The position numbers were made by a program, and so were the translations under genes. This document shows positions 1 to 7,540 of a stretch of DNA of 64,000 nucleotides, piece after piece. The DNA is taken from assembly GCF_030159995.1 (NCBI RefSeq), contig NZ_BSNM01000013.1, forward strand, positions 62,001-126,000. The letters run 5' to 3'. The notes below the pieces were generated by a model, which was not told the origin of the DNA, made no database searches, and saw only the letters and a list, made by a program, of their open reading frames with translations. Source of the stretch: Litoribrevibacter albus (GTDB taxonomy: Bacteria; Pseudomonadota; Gammaproteobacteria; Pseudomonadales; Litoribrevibacteraceae). Positions within the stretch are counted from its first letter, which is position 1. Each line of letters begins with the position of its first letter.

Positions 1-567
1 TAAGAGCAGCTTTCCGCTTGGTCGTCATATAAAACACCACTAAATAAATAATTATTGATGTTCAACATAACGAGAAGAGGACTCAAATGCCGCAATAAAT
101 GGGTCAAAGGGCGGGGTCCCTTTAAAGCCTTGCGAAGAGTGGATATTTGATGTAACTTTTATCGTGTGGTCGTATAGCGTCCATATTTCAATCAAAGGTG
201 CCTTATCGAGTCACATAGACGGCACCGAGCTGAAAAGCTTGGCTCCAACTGAACAACCTTCCTCTGCCGTAGCATTCACGGCTGTATCAACATCAAGTCT
301 ACCTCCTAAAGCTCCAAGCATTTTACCTTCAAGGTTTTCACCTTTTACTCCGACTATTTCGTTTCACACCTTTTTCCAGGGCGTTTAGGCGTGTTCTCTG
401 CACGTCCATAGAGAACAGCCCTAAACCACCTTCGTGTGTCTCCGAATCTTGTTGCTGTTGTTGTTTTAACAATGGCACCTGATAAGTACCCCCAATCTAG
501 CCATGAAACGGGTACGAACGCTGCGGCGTTTTGGCTAAATACTCAACCAATTAATTGGAGACACTTC
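1..567. other. Intergenic region with stem-loops, no convincing gene
   Basis: No reading frame here has a convincing start and ribosome site. A hairpin with arms AAAGGG/CCCTTT lies at 106-123. A nested stem lies at 383-426: GTTTAGG (383-389) pairs with CCTAAAC (420-426) around GTTCTCT (393-399) and AGAGAAC (410-416). A further stem just before the first gene pairs TAGCCA/AAACG with CGTTT/TGGCTA across about 500-538. A CTCAAC box (542-547) precedes the first gene, as before many genes downstream. On the minus strand an ATG at 28 opens a frame that runs off the window edge; nine codons are too few to judge it. Confidence 0.5.
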
Positions 568-804
568 ATGTATAACTTCGATTTCAATGCGCATCAGCAG
601 CTTTCCGGAAGTCCTAAGAACAATGTTCAGCAGGCTATCGAAAAAGCAAATGAAAAAGCTCATATGGGCAATTTCAAAGTGTGCGTAACTACAGCAGGTG
701 ATGTTCTGGTTCTGCCGGAATTCTCTGTTCTGATGAGAGATGATATTGCCGAGATCGTGTACGACACAGACCACGGTTATAGCTTCAAATCTTCATCAAA
801 CTAA
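568..804 (+). CDS. Small conserved-looking protein, paralogue of the 5005 gene
   Basis: A 78-residue soluble protein of unknown function. The frame is open upstream to 436, but that stretch is a hairpin leader, and the ATG at 568 has a TTGGAG ribosome site, so 568 is chosen. The last 30 residues (about 50-78) carry a pattern shared with the protein at 5005-5259: a Met, then an acidic D-I/E-E-I segment, a Tyr, an acidic/Thr pair, Gly-aromatic, then F-K/R-S near the C-terminus. This suggests the two are paralogues within the element. It is followed after 11 bp by a membrane protein and then ssb. No known domain is recognised. Confidence 0.7.
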   Translation: MYNFDFNAHQQLSGSPKNNVQQAIEKANEKAHMGNFKVCVTTAGDVLVLPEFSVLMRDDIAEIVYDTDHGYSFKSSSN

Positions 805-815
805 GGGGACAACAA

Positions 816-1154
816 ATGGAACTTATTATGCTTTGCATAGCGCTGTTTGTTTTCTTCTTTGGGTCGGTTATTGCCATGCAGGCCATAGAGTTTGGATTTC
901 GCGTAGGCGATAAAGCTCTGGAAGCCTCTGGTAAATTGGTAAAGCTGCCTTTCAAGATAGCTTTCAAGTTGATCTGCTTTGCAGGCAAACACCTCATCAA
1001 GCGATTGATGAAGAACAAGCCTCAAGAAGTCACGATCAAGCCGATCTTCGCTGTTACACCGCTGGAACTTCAGCACATGCGTAACAACAACCTCCTTCAA
1101 TCAGGAAAGCGCCAACCTGTACTGATTGAACATCCTCCACAACAGACTAAATAG
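816..1154 (+). CDS. Small single-span membrane protein upstream of ssb
   Basis: A 112-residue protein with one strongly hydrophobic segment at about residues 3-22 (leucine, phenylalanine and isoleucine rich), then an amphipathic basic stretch and a soluble tail. It is probably anchored in the inner membrane with the tail in the cytoplasm. Its AAGGGG ribosome site and the ATG at 816 are well placed, 11 bp after the previous gene and 10 bp before ssb, so the three are likely co-transcribed. No family is recognised and the function is unknown. Confidence 0.7.
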   Translation: MELIMLCIALFVFFFGSVIAMQAIEFGFRVGDKALEASGKLVKLPFKIAFKLICFAGKHLIKRLMKNKPQEVTIKPIFAVTPLELQHMRNNNLLQSGKRQPVLIEHPPQQTK

Positions 1155-1164
1155 GAGATACATC

Positions 1165-1638
1165 ATGTATCAGAAAGTCATTCTTATTGGCCGTGTAGGT
1201 CAAAAGCAATTGGGTTACACCAAAACACAAAAGCCGGTCGCGCAATACTCGTTGGCAACAACGAAGTCCTTCAAGGATAAGCAAACTGGTGATTGGAATG
1301 AGCATACTGAATGGCACCGTTTGGTCTCATTCAACCAGTGCGCCGAGCATGTGAACAACAAGCTTGAGCCTGGAGATCTCATTCAAGTAGAAGGCGAACT
1401 GCGCACGCGCAAATGGCAGGATCAAAGCGGTACCGATCGTTATACCACTGAAATTGTGGTGAATGATTTTCCGAAGAAACTGCCTCGCTACTACAACCGA
1501 GATGGTCAAGCTGCACCTGCACAACAGCAGGCTCCTCAGCGACAACCGTCACAACCAATGGCACAAGCTGCCGGTCAGGAGTTCATGGCGCAGGGACCAT
1601 CATTCGACTCGTTCGATGACATGGACATTCCGTTCTGA
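1165..1638 (+). CDS. ssb: Single-stranded DNA-binding protein
   Basis: A 157-residue SSB. Residues 1-110 form the OB-fold, with the usual N-terminal ILIGRVG and the W-H-R-L-V-F segment. Residues 110-150 are a Gln/Pro-rich linker. The C-terminus ends in the acidic tip DDMDIPF, which docks partner enzymes in SSB proteins. It coats single-stranded DNA and here probably works with the RecT annealing protein and the YqaJ exonuclease encoded just downstream. The start at 1165 follows TAGGAGATACATC; the longer frame from 1126 overlaps the previous gene and lacks a ribosome site. It is a mobile-element copy rather than the chromosomal housekeeping gene, judged only from its neighbours. Confidence 0.95.
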   Translation: MYQKVILIGRVGQKQLGYTKTQKPVAQYSLATTKSFKDKQTGDWNEHTEWHRLVSFNQCAEHVNNKLEPGDLIQVEGELRTRKWQDQSGTDRYTTEIVVNDFPKKLPRYYNRDGQAAPAQQQAPQRQPSQPMAQAAGQEFMAQGPSFDSFDDMDIPF

Positions 1639-1662
1639 ATGAACTGATTTAAAGCTTGTTTC

Positions 1663-1708
1663 ACCCTGATGGGGACTTTCCCCTACAGGGTAAGCCCCAT
1701 CATTTTCT
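1663..1708 (+). promoter_or_regulatory. Structured leader with two mutually exclusive pairings
   Basis: Arm A (1663-1675, ACCCTGATGGGGA) can pair with arm B (1679-1691, TCCCCTACAGGGT). Its 3' part TGATGGGG (1667-1674) can instead pair with CCCCATCA (1695-1702), which is followed by TTTTCT and looks like a terminator. The two pairings exclude each other. It lies between ssb and the next small gene, and the same design recurs with other sequences elsewhere in the block. Confidence 0.6.
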
Positions 1709-1723
1709 CTATGGAGAATGACT

Positions 1724-1915
1724 ATGGGCTTTTCACGAAAAGAGGTTTATTTCTGGCTGGAAACAGCGAGCGATGAACAACTTCAGCACATGCTGAACAC
1801 GTCGAAAGATATGCTCAGTATGCTCACCGACAAAGAACAGGTTTCATCGTTGAAATGGCTTCGCGCCAAAATCATCGAAGAAATTAATGCACGAAGAGAA
1901 GCTAAACAAGCTTAA
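1724..1915 (+). CDS. Small helical protein of unknown function
   Basis: A 63-residue, charged, probably all-helical protein. The ATG at 1724 is preferred over the in-frame ATG at 1718 because GGAG (1713-1716) lies seven bases before it. The last 14 bases overlap the end of the convergent gene at 1902-2222. No domain is recognised. Confidence 0.6.
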   Translation: MGFSRKEVYFWLETASDEQLQHMLNTSKDMLSMLTDKEQVSSLKWLRAKIIEEINARREAKQA

Positions 1916-2222
1916 AGCTTTGTTTGCGTTTTAACTTTTCGAGCAACTGGTCTTGCTCTTCCGGAGTACCAAAAGCGATGGATCGTATTGCTTGCCACTC
2001 TAATGTGTCAGGCTTGCCTTTCAATCGTTTATCGGTCTCCTCTTGCAGATACTCCATAAAGTACGGGCTCGCCGCCTGTCTTGCCTGGATGTACTCCGCA
2101 TACGTCTTGATAGCTTTGGCATCGATACCGGCTTTTGCCAGTAACGGAGCCTGATTGTCGAGACCAACCCTTGTAAACCTGAAATTACCTTGGTCATCCA
2201 CGATGTAGTCTTGGGTTTGCAT
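1902..2222 (-). CDS. Hypothetical protein, convergent small gene
   Basis: A 106-residue soluble protein, the only minus-strand gene in the left DNA-processing block. The start is supported by a strong AGGAGG ribosome site (complement of 2233-2238) upstream of the ATG at 2222. Its 3' end overlaps the 3' end of the convergent gene by 14 bp. It contains long charged helices, with Lys/Glu-rich stretches near the C-terminus. No family is recognised. Its promoter would lie in the 60 bp shared with the start of recT, so the two genes may be controlled from one divergent region. Confidence 0.7.
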   Translation of the reverse strand: MQTQDYIVDDQGNFRFTRVGLDNQAPLLAKAGIDAKAIKTYAEYIQARQAASPYFMEYLQEETDKRLKGKPDTLEWQAIRSIAFGTPEEQDQLLEKLKRKQSFKLV

Positions 2223-2284
2223 ATCTCAATACCTCCTGGGGTCATTATACCTCACATACTCAACTAGCAACCTGGAGCAATCCT

Positions 2285-3256
2285 ATGAATCAACCGCAAA
2301 ACCAAGTGGCGCAAAAGCCCACTAACCAATGGCACCAGGCAATTGAGTCCGCCAAGGACAAATTCTCTGGTTCCGGTCTGGACTTCTTTCAGGAGCAGAT
2401 CTTTGCCACCCAACTCTTGATGAATAACAGCTACTTGCTGGATGTCGCCAAGAAAAACCCATCGAGTCTTCGCCTGGCGATGTACAACGTAGCGGCAGTC
2501 GGATTGACGCTGAACCCTAACCAGGGTCTGGCCTATCTGGTACCGCGACGATTACGCAAGAACGAAGACCCGAAAGTGATGCTCGACATTTCCTACCGGG
2601 GATTAATCACTATCGGTGTTGAAACGGGTGCAATTCGCTGGGCCAAGGCTGAACTTGTCTATGAGAAAGATCAGTTCACCTACAAAGGTCCAGCCGAAAA
2701 ACCAGACCACTTCTGCGACCCTTTTTCTACGGAAAGAGGAGCCGTTCGAGGTGGCTACTGTATCGCGGAACTTCCTTCTGGTGGTGTCTTGGTCGAGCCT
2801 ATGTCCAAAGCGGACATGGACAAGATTCGGGATGTCTCAGAGGCCTTCAAAAAAGGTCTTGGCCCTTGGGTCGATTGGGAAGATCAGATGCAACTGAAAT
2901 CGGTAGTGAAGCGTGCTTCCAAATGGTGGCCCAAGTCTACGCCTCGACTGGCTAAAGCCCTTCAGATCCTCAATGAGGAAAATGGAGAAGGCCTCGCCGT
3001 CCTGTCGAAAGATATGGCAACTGTAGGAATGTTACCACCTCCGCCGAGTCGTGATGAAGTACCGCTTACTGTACAGAATACCGTGAAACAACTGGTAGAC
3101 CGTGCGGTTAAGCAAAATGCTTTTGAAGCGTGTCGGGAGTTAATGGAAAGCCGGATCAAGAATCCTGCTGAACTGTCTTTTGCATATAGCGAACTGGATA
3201 AGGCCAAGGCTGAGTCTGAAGCGAAAATGCACGAGCAGAAAATCGTTAACGCCTAA
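2285..3256 (+). CDS. recT: RecT-family single-strand annealing recombinase
   Basis: A 323-residue protein of the RecT/Red-beta superfamily. Typical segments are G-L-T-L-N-P-N-x-G-L-A-Y-L-V-P (about residues 73-87) followed by M-L-D-I-S-Y-R-G-L-I (about 98-107), and the central W-V-D-W-x-x-Q-M-x-x-K-S-V-V-K-R motif (about 197-212). RecT proteins bind ssDNA and anneal complementary strands in partnership with a 5'-3' exonuclease; the cognate YqaJ exonuclease follows at 3761 after one small gene. The ribosome site CTGGAG precedes the ATG. SXT/R391 elements carry a bet gene at the equivalent place, so this may be a divergent version of the same recombination pair. Confidence 0.93.
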   Translation: MNQPQNQVAQKPTNQWHQAIESAKDKFSGSGLDFFQEQIFATQLLMNNSYLLDVAKKNPSSLRLAMYNVAAVGLTLNPNQGLAYLVPRRLRKNEDPKVMLDISYRGLITIGVETGAIRWAKAELVYEKDQFTYKGPAEKPDHFCDPFSTERGAVRGGYCIAELPSGGVLVEPMSKADMDKIRDVSEAFKKGLGPWVDWEDQMQLKSVVKRASKWWPKSTPRLAKALQILNEENGEGLAVLSKDMATVGMLPPPPSRDEVPLTVQNTVKQLVDRAVKQNAFEACRELMESRIKNPAELSFAYSELDKAKAESEAKMHEQKIVNA

Positions 3257-3268
3257 TTTCAACTAACA

Positions 3269-3322
3269 CTCAACCTGCTGGGGTGATGCTTACTCCAGTG
3301 GAGGTGCATTGCCCCTTTTTTT
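3269..3322 (+). promoter_or_regulatory. Structured leader with terminator-like 3' half
   Basis: A CTCAAC box (3269-3274) is followed by arm A (3275-3284), which pairs over 10 bp (with G-U pairs) to ACTCCAGTGG (3292-3301). Alternatively GGGGTGATGC (3280-3289) pairs with GCATTGCCCC (3306-3315), directly followed by seven T, the form of an intrinsic terminator. The arrangement looks like an attenuator between recT and the next gene. Confidence 0.65.
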
Positions 3323-3335
3323 ACAAGGAATAGCA

Positions 3336-3677
3336 ATGATCACTTCCAACTCTAACTACAGAACAACTCTGTTCTACTTCAACAATGTGGATCAGCTTCG
3401 TGATTTTGAGTCCTTCAAAATCTGCCCTGTCCACGCTGGTCAGCACATTCCAGATACTGAAGCTGATAAAGCGGATTACTGGTGTGTCATCGGAATTTAT
3501 AAGGCTGAGCAAGCGCGAGCGAACCAAAGCCCTTCTTTCCCGGTAGCTGATTTACCCACAGAGCTGTACGCAAACCTGTTCGCACAACTGTGTCGTCAAC
3601 TGGTCAGCAGTACACCTGACAGTGCTTCAACCAAAACACTGACAAAAGCTCTTCAGTCTCAAGCCTTAACAGCCTGA
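3336..3677 (+). CDS. Hypothetical protein between recT and exo
   Basis: A 113-residue soluble protein of unknown function. The start at 3336 follows AAGGAATAGCA; the in-frame ATG at 3309 lies inside the terminator-like leader and is rejected. The N-terminal half is rich in aromatic residues (F, Y, W) and the C-terminal part is Ser/Thr/Gln rich. It sits between the annealing protein and the exonuclease, each preceded by a near-identical structured leader, so it is probably expressed with the recombination genes. No domain is recognised. Confidence 0.7.
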   Translation: MITSNSNYRTTLFYFNNVDQLRDFESFKICPVHAGQHIPDTEADKADYWCVIGIYKAEQARANQSPSFPVADLPTELYANLFAQLCRQLVSSTPDSASTKTLTKALQSQALTA

Positions 3678-3694
3678 GATTAACCAATCTATCA

Positions 3695-3742
3695 CTCAAC
3701 CCACTGGGGTAATGCTTACTCCAGTGGAGATGGCATTACCTC
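3695..3742 (+). promoter_or_regulatory. Structured leader upstream of the exonuclease gene
   Basis: CTCAAC (3695-3700), arm A CCACTGGGGT (3701-3710), arm B ACTCCAGTGG (3718-3727), and arm C GCATTACCTC (3733-3742) pairing with GGGGTAATGC (3706-3715). It is close in sequence to the leader at 3269 but with compensating changes, and it lacks the long T run. Confidence 0.65.
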
Positions 3743-3760
3743 TATTTAGAGGAATCAGTA

Positions 3761-4765
3761 ATGTCAAATATGAAAGTAGTTGATCTTAATCAGCGTTCAG
3801 ACGAGTGGTTGCAATGGCGGTCTAAGGGAGTTACGGCATCGGATATTCCGATCATCCTTGGGCTCAGTCCATACAAGACACGTTGGCAACTTTGGGCGGA
3901 AAAAGTCGGGCGTATTAATGCTCCTGATATATCCAACAACCCCAATGTAAAACGTGGTGTTCGCCTTGAAGATGAAGCTCGCCAATTGGCCGAAGGTCGT
4001 TATGGTGAGGTTCTGCTTCCGCTCTGTGGGGAATGCGCTCGATGGGATGTGTTGCGTGCGAGCTTTGATGGGCTTGATTCAGCAATGCAACCATTTGAGT
4101 TCAAGGCCCCCAGTGAATCGGTGTGGGATGACATCGAAAAGAAAGGTGTCGAGTCCAGTACGTATAAATTGTATGAGGCGCAAGTCCATGCTCAATGTGC
4201 GGTTGCAGGGACGACAACCGGTCGCCTGATTTTTTACAAAGAAGGCGGTCAGGACCTGGATTTTTCTGTCACGTTAACACCTGAAAGGGAGAATGAAATC
4301 CTTGAGGCGGCAAAGCTCTTTTGGGAGCACGTAGTAACCAATACGCCCCCTGAGCCTGATCCTGAAAGAGACTGGTATATACCGGAATCTGGAGATCAGC
4401 AGTTCAAGTGGGATGCGTATGCTGATGCATGGCGCACGCAGCACCATCGCATACAAGCACTTAAAGATGAACTGAAAGTTCTTGAAAAAGAGCAGAAGGG
4501 GATTCAGAAGGCAATGATCACGTTGATGGGTCCGTTTATGCAGGCGGACATTGGTGGCGTGAAAGTTACCCGATTCATGAAGAAGGGCAGTATCGATTAT
4601 GGCGCTTATCTGAAGGACACGTTCCCAGATAAAGACCTAACCGATGAACTGGAGTCCTACCGCAAAGCGTCTCGTGAGGAGTCTCGCTTCAGCAGGTCTG
4701 AAGATGAACTCGTTAATACGGATGTTGGTGAGGTTGTGACTACGGTGAAATCTGCTTACTTCTGA
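3761..4765 (+). CDS. exo: YqaJ-family (lambda-exo-like) exonuclease
   Basis: A 334-residue member of the YqaJ/lambda exonuclease family, PD-(D/E)XK superfamily. The N-terminus has the family start Q-R-S-D-E-W-L-x-W-R-x-x-G-V-T-A-S-D (residues 11-28). The catalytic pattern is visible as S-F-D-G (Asp about 103) and F-E-F-K (about 111-114), followed by a YEAQVHAQ helix. The C-terminal 120 residues form a coiled charged extension. It degrades 5' ends of duplex DNA to expose ssDNA for the RecT protein encoded upstream. The ATG at 3761 follows AGAGGAATCAGTA; an ATG at 3770 is also possible. Confidence 0.92.
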   Translation: MSNMKVVDLNQRSDEWLQWRSKGVTASDIPIILGLSPYKTRWQLWAEKVGRINAPDISNNPNVKRGVRLEDEARQLAEGRYGEVLLPLCGECARWDVLRASFDGLDSAMQPFEFKAPSESVWDDIEKKGVESSTYKLYEAQVHAQCAVAGTTTGRLIFYKEGGQDLDFSVTLTPERENEILEAAKLFWEHVVTNTPPEPDPERDWYIPESGDQQFKWDAYADAWRTQHHRIQALKDELKVLEKEQKGIQKAMITLMGPFMQADIGGVKVTRFMKKGSIDYGAYLKDTFPDKDLTDELESYRKASREESRFSRSEDELVNTDVGEVVTTVKSAYF

Positions 4766-4786
4766 TATGTGAATTTAAGTGTGATG

Positions 4787-4811
4787 CCCTGGGGAGCTTG
4801 TAGCCCCAGGG
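4787..4811 (+). terminator. Hairpin after exo
   Basis: A perfect 8-bp stem CCCTGGGG (4787-4794)/CCCCAGGG (4804-4811) follows the exo stop codon. There is no long T run, so it could end transcription or protect the 3' end of the message. Confidence 0.45.
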
Positions 4812-4922
4812 TACAAATATTTGACTTGTCCACCATCGGACACCAGACAAGAATTCCGGCTTTCTTGCCCGTAAGCAAGGGAGCCAAACATAGCGGGTAC
4901 TCCTGATTGGAGGCGAGGTTCG

Positions 4923-4968
4923 CAGGCTTCCCTAAAGCGTTTTCGCTGAGAGCGTTTTAGGGAGCCTG
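4923..4968 (+). promoter_or_regulatory. Long leader hairpin upstream of the 5005 gene
   Basis: CAGGCT plus CCCTAAA (4923-4936) pairs with TTTAGGG plus AGCCTG (4956-4968) with one bulged base. The inner part can extend as AAAGCG/CGTTTT or fold locally as AGCG/CGCT, so here too there is a choice of pairings. It lies 36 bp before the start codon. Confidence 0.5.
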
Positions 4969-5004
4969 TGGGCTTCAAATTCAATCAAATTTAGGAGATT
5001 CGCT

Positions 5005-5259
5005 ATGACACATTTCGTAATGACTGAAGAACAAGTACAGCAATCAGTTGCTGGTGCTCGAATAGAATCCGCCGTTTCGGTTGCGATCGCGCAAGCCGAC
5101 AAAATGTCAGAATGCGGCGGTTGCCATATGACCGTGGTGCGCACAAAGCGTCATGGAATATGTATCTATCACGACTACCAGATGAAAGTTGCTAAAGATG
5201 AAATCATTGAAGAAATCTACAGCACAGAGAATGGTTTCATATTTCGGTCGGCTGCTTAA
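5005..5259 (+). CDS. Small protein, paralogue of the 568 gene
   Basis: An 84-residue protein. The C-terminal 40 residues resemble the protein at 568-804: an A-x-A-D/N-K helix, a Met/Lys segment, D-E-I-x-E-I-Y, a Thr/acidic/Asn step, then Gly-Phe, F-R-S. It also has a C-G-G-C pair at residues 36-39 that the paralogue lacks, which might bind metal or form a disulfide. The start follows AGGAGATTCGCT. Function unknown. Confidence 0.7.
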   Translation: MTHFVMTEEQVQQSVAGARIESAVSVAIAQADKMSECGGCHMTVVRTKRHGICIYHDYQMKVAKDEIIEEIYSTENGFIFRSAA

Positions 5260-5634
5260 TGGCGGCTCCGAAGGAAGTGGGCAATACATGCATAGAGATG
5301 CAGTCTGTCATCAGAATCTGCATCTTGTATTGCGCCTTACTACTCTATGTGAGGCGAGGCGGATACGTTGTGTATCTGCCTTCCTTATGTCCATTCTGGA
5401 AACGGAGTGGCTATAAGAAAGGCGAAATCGTCTTCACAGAATTTTGATCGTGCTTGCACGACAAAATAAGTGTCTATTCCGGATATTGAAACGGACACGA
5501 CGGCTGCGGCTGTATATCCCTACTCAACATTTAAAGTCTTACCACGCCAGTAGGCCATCATCACCTACTGGGTGGTCGGTGTGCTTCTGGCTGGGGTGAC
5601 TTATACCTCAACACAATGTAATAGGAGCACATCC
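5260..5634 (+). other. Structured non-coding leader upstream of the CobS-like gene
   Basis: A 375-bp gap without a convincing gene but with three strong stems. The first pairs 5281-5288 and 5296-5303 with 5318-5325 and 5326-5333 (16 bp in all, with a 7-nt bulge on the 5' side). The second is the bidirectional terminator at 5441-5467. The third pairs CCAC/CCAGTAGG (5542-5554) with CCTACTGG/GTGG (5564-5575). CTCAAC boxes occur at 5523-5528 and 5607-5612. The region could hold a structured RNA, a terminator for the upstream genes and the promoter for the next operon. Confidence 0.5.
5441..5467. terminator. Bidirectional terminator-like hairpin
   Basis: ATTTTG-a-TCGTGC (5441-5453), loop TT, GCACGA-CAAAAT (5456-5467): a 12-bp stem with one unpaired A, flanked by A/T runs in both directions. 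It separates the small 5005 gene from the CobS operon. Confidence 0.6.
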
Positions 5635-6600
5635 ATGACACATCGTGATCAAGCTTTAGCTGTTCGCACTACTTTCAACCTTGATGTACCCGCTGAGGTC
5701 ATCACAGCAGGCTTTGCTGACACACAGAACCCTCATGTGCCTAACCGCGATGATGGCTATGTGTTTCGTCGGGAAACCTTGCGCGACATCCTGAGTTTTC
5801 TGGATGACCCCGATGGCGATGGTTTGTATTTCTCTGGTCACTACGGTGCCGGTAAAACAACCTTGCCCTACCAGGTAGCCGCTCGGCTTTGCTGGCCAGT
5901 TCAGTCCTTCACGGCTCACAGTCGTATGGAATTTGATGATCTGGTTGGTACCTGGAAACTTGTCAACGGCACCATGCAATTCCTGCATGGACCCTTAGCC
6001 GTTGCCATGCGTGAAGGTCACTTGTTCATATTGAACGAGATTGACCGTGCCGATCCTGGTCAGCTTGCTGGTCTGCATGATGTCCTTGAAGGGCATCCCT
6101 TGGTTATTGCAACCAATGGAGGAGAGGTGATTCGCGCACATGAAAACTTTCGATTCATTGCCAATGGCAACAGCATGGGATCTGGAGACAGTACCGGGCT
6201 GTATCAAGGCGTTAACCAATTGGATATTGCCTTTATGGATCGATTCAGGGTGGTCGAAGTTGATTATCCAACCGAGGATGTCGAAATGATGATCCTCCAA
6301 AAGAAAACACCAGAACTTCCCGAAGAGATCCGTCGGAATATGATTCGCGTTGCGAACCAGATCCGGAGGCTGTTCATTGGTGGAGAGGAATCGGCTACGC
6401 CGTTGACCATTACTATGTCTACTCGTGCCTTGTGCCGATGGGCAAAGTTAACCCTGGTGTTTCGCAATGCGCCTAACGCGCTCGCTTATGCTTTGAATCA
6501 GTCATTGCTTGCAAAGGCTGAACCTGAACAGAAGATTGCGATCGAGCAAATTGCTAGAGACGTGTTTGGCTCAACCTGGCAACAGGGAGAGGCAGCATGA
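5635..6600 (+). CDS. CobS/MoxR-type AAA+ ATPase
   Basis: A 321-residue AAA+ ATPase of the MoxR/CobS type. Walker A is GHYGAGKT (about residues 66-74), Walker B is L-F-I-L-N-E-I-D-R-A (about 130-138), and F-R-F-I-A-N-G-N is the sensor region. This family works with a von Willebrand A protein in a chaperone or chelatase-like pair; the partner is the vWA protein at 8496. Cobalt chelation is unlikely because no cobalamin gene is present; SXT-like elements carry a similar cobS-named gene at this place. The start at 5635 follows ATAGGAGCACATCC; the longer frame from 5572 runs through the hairpin leader. It overlaps the next gene by ATGA. Confidence 0.9.
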   Translation: MTHRDQALAVRTTFNLDVPAEVITAGFADTQNPHVPNRDDGYVFRRETLRDILSFLDDPDGDGLYFSGHYGAGKTTLPYQVAARLCWPVQSFTAHSRMEFDDLVGTWKLVNGTMQFLHGPLAVAMREGHLFILNEIDRADPGQLAGLHDVLEGHPLVIATNGGEVIRAHENFRFIANGNSMGSGDSTGLYQGVNQLDIAFMDRFRVVEVDYPTEDVEMMILQKKTPELPEEIRRNMIRVANQIRRLFIGGEESATPLTITMSTRALCRWAKLTLVFRNAPNALAYALNQSLLAKAEPEQKIAIEQIARDVFGSTWQQGEAA

Positions 6601-7421
6601 GCAATGAATTTGTCGTACTTCATTACCAGGATGGCAGCTCCGATAAGATCTGGGCTATCAACAAAGTAGCGAATGCGGATAACTCGCACACCGTTTGGTT
6701 TGGTAGACGCGGAACCAAGCTTCAAAGCAAGAAAGTTGGCTACAAAACGTGGTCAGCTTTAATGCAAAGCAAGCTGGATAAGGGTTATCGCGAAGTGGAA
6801 AACGTCACTATCGATGTTGAAAACAACGTGGTTGTTCCTTTTCTTCAGGCAACTGAAGAATCCGAAGAGTTACCAGATGCCTTGTGGTACCGGGTGTCCA
6901 ATCAGGTTCCTGTGAATGTGATTCGTGACTATCTGAATATCACTATTCAACTGGTTTCCGAGCATAGCAATGAGGAGTTAGAGCGGTTAATTCAGCTCCC
7001 GACTTACAAAGCTTTATATGCCGGAAAAAAGAGCGGTGGTGCTGACTACACGGAGGGGCCTTTGGCCCTTCTGTTGTTGTTTGGTCTACGCCGTTACCTA
7101 AATGATGTTGCAGGTTCTCCGTTATCTACGGAAATCATGCAGATTGCTAATGATGGAAGTGAGCTTCTCCCTGAGAGGTTTGCGGACATTGAGGACTATG
7201 TTCGTTCCTATGCCATTGGGTTGTTTGAACACAACGGATGGTTTGGTAACCGGACAAGTGGTGATTGGAAGGAATATGTTGATGGCGTAGCCGGACAGCA
7301 TAACCTTTCTCACTACACCTCAGTAACTGGCATCAAGCCATTAGCAATTGCGATGGGATGTATTGACGCTCCGATTGATCTGACGGTTATCCGTACAGAG
7401 ACAAAGGCCGCGTTTTTCTGA
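6597..7421 (+). CDS. WGR-domain-like protein
   Basis: A 274-residue protein. Residues 8-70 look like a WGR domain: S-S-D-K-I-W, V-W-F-G-R-R-G (the WGR-like core), then a K-L-D-K-G-Y segment. WGR domains usually bind nucleic acids. The rest (100-274) is mostly helical with no known domain. The start codon overlaps the stop of the CobS-like gene (ATGA), so the two are translationally coupled and probably act together. There is no HNH, nuclease or polymerase motif in the tail. Confidence 0.75.
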   Translation: MSNEFVVLHYQDGSSDKIWAINKVANADNSHTVWFGRRGTKLQSKKVGYKTWSALMQSKLDKGYREVENVTIDVENNVVVPFLQATEESEELPDALWYRVSNQVPVNVIRDYLNITIQLVSEHSNEELERLIQLPTYKALYAGKKSGGADYTEGPLALLLLFGLRRYLNDVAGSPLSTEIMQIANDGSELLPERFADIEDYVRSYAIGLFEHNGWFGNRTSGDWKEYVDGVAGQHNLSHYTSVTGIKPLAIAMGCIDAPIDLTVIRTETKAAFF

Positions 7422-7540
7422 CTGTCGCCAACCTGGATGGGCAACCGTCCTACTCTCAACCTCCTCTGGCCTTTGGGCCAAACACTCAATCTCGCTAGGT
7501 AACTAGCTAACTCAACCACTTTCTCTACAAGGAGATACAC

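Noticed and set aside
164-388. A 74-codon frame at the left edge
   Set aside because: It starts at GTG without a ribosome site, is low in typical coding character and ends in the hairpin region at 383-426.
5259-5447. A 62-codon frame starting on the stop of the 5005 gene
   Set aside because: It runs through a strong hairpin (5281-5333), has unusual Cys/Tyr/Arg composition and no good ribosome site; RNA structure explains the region better.
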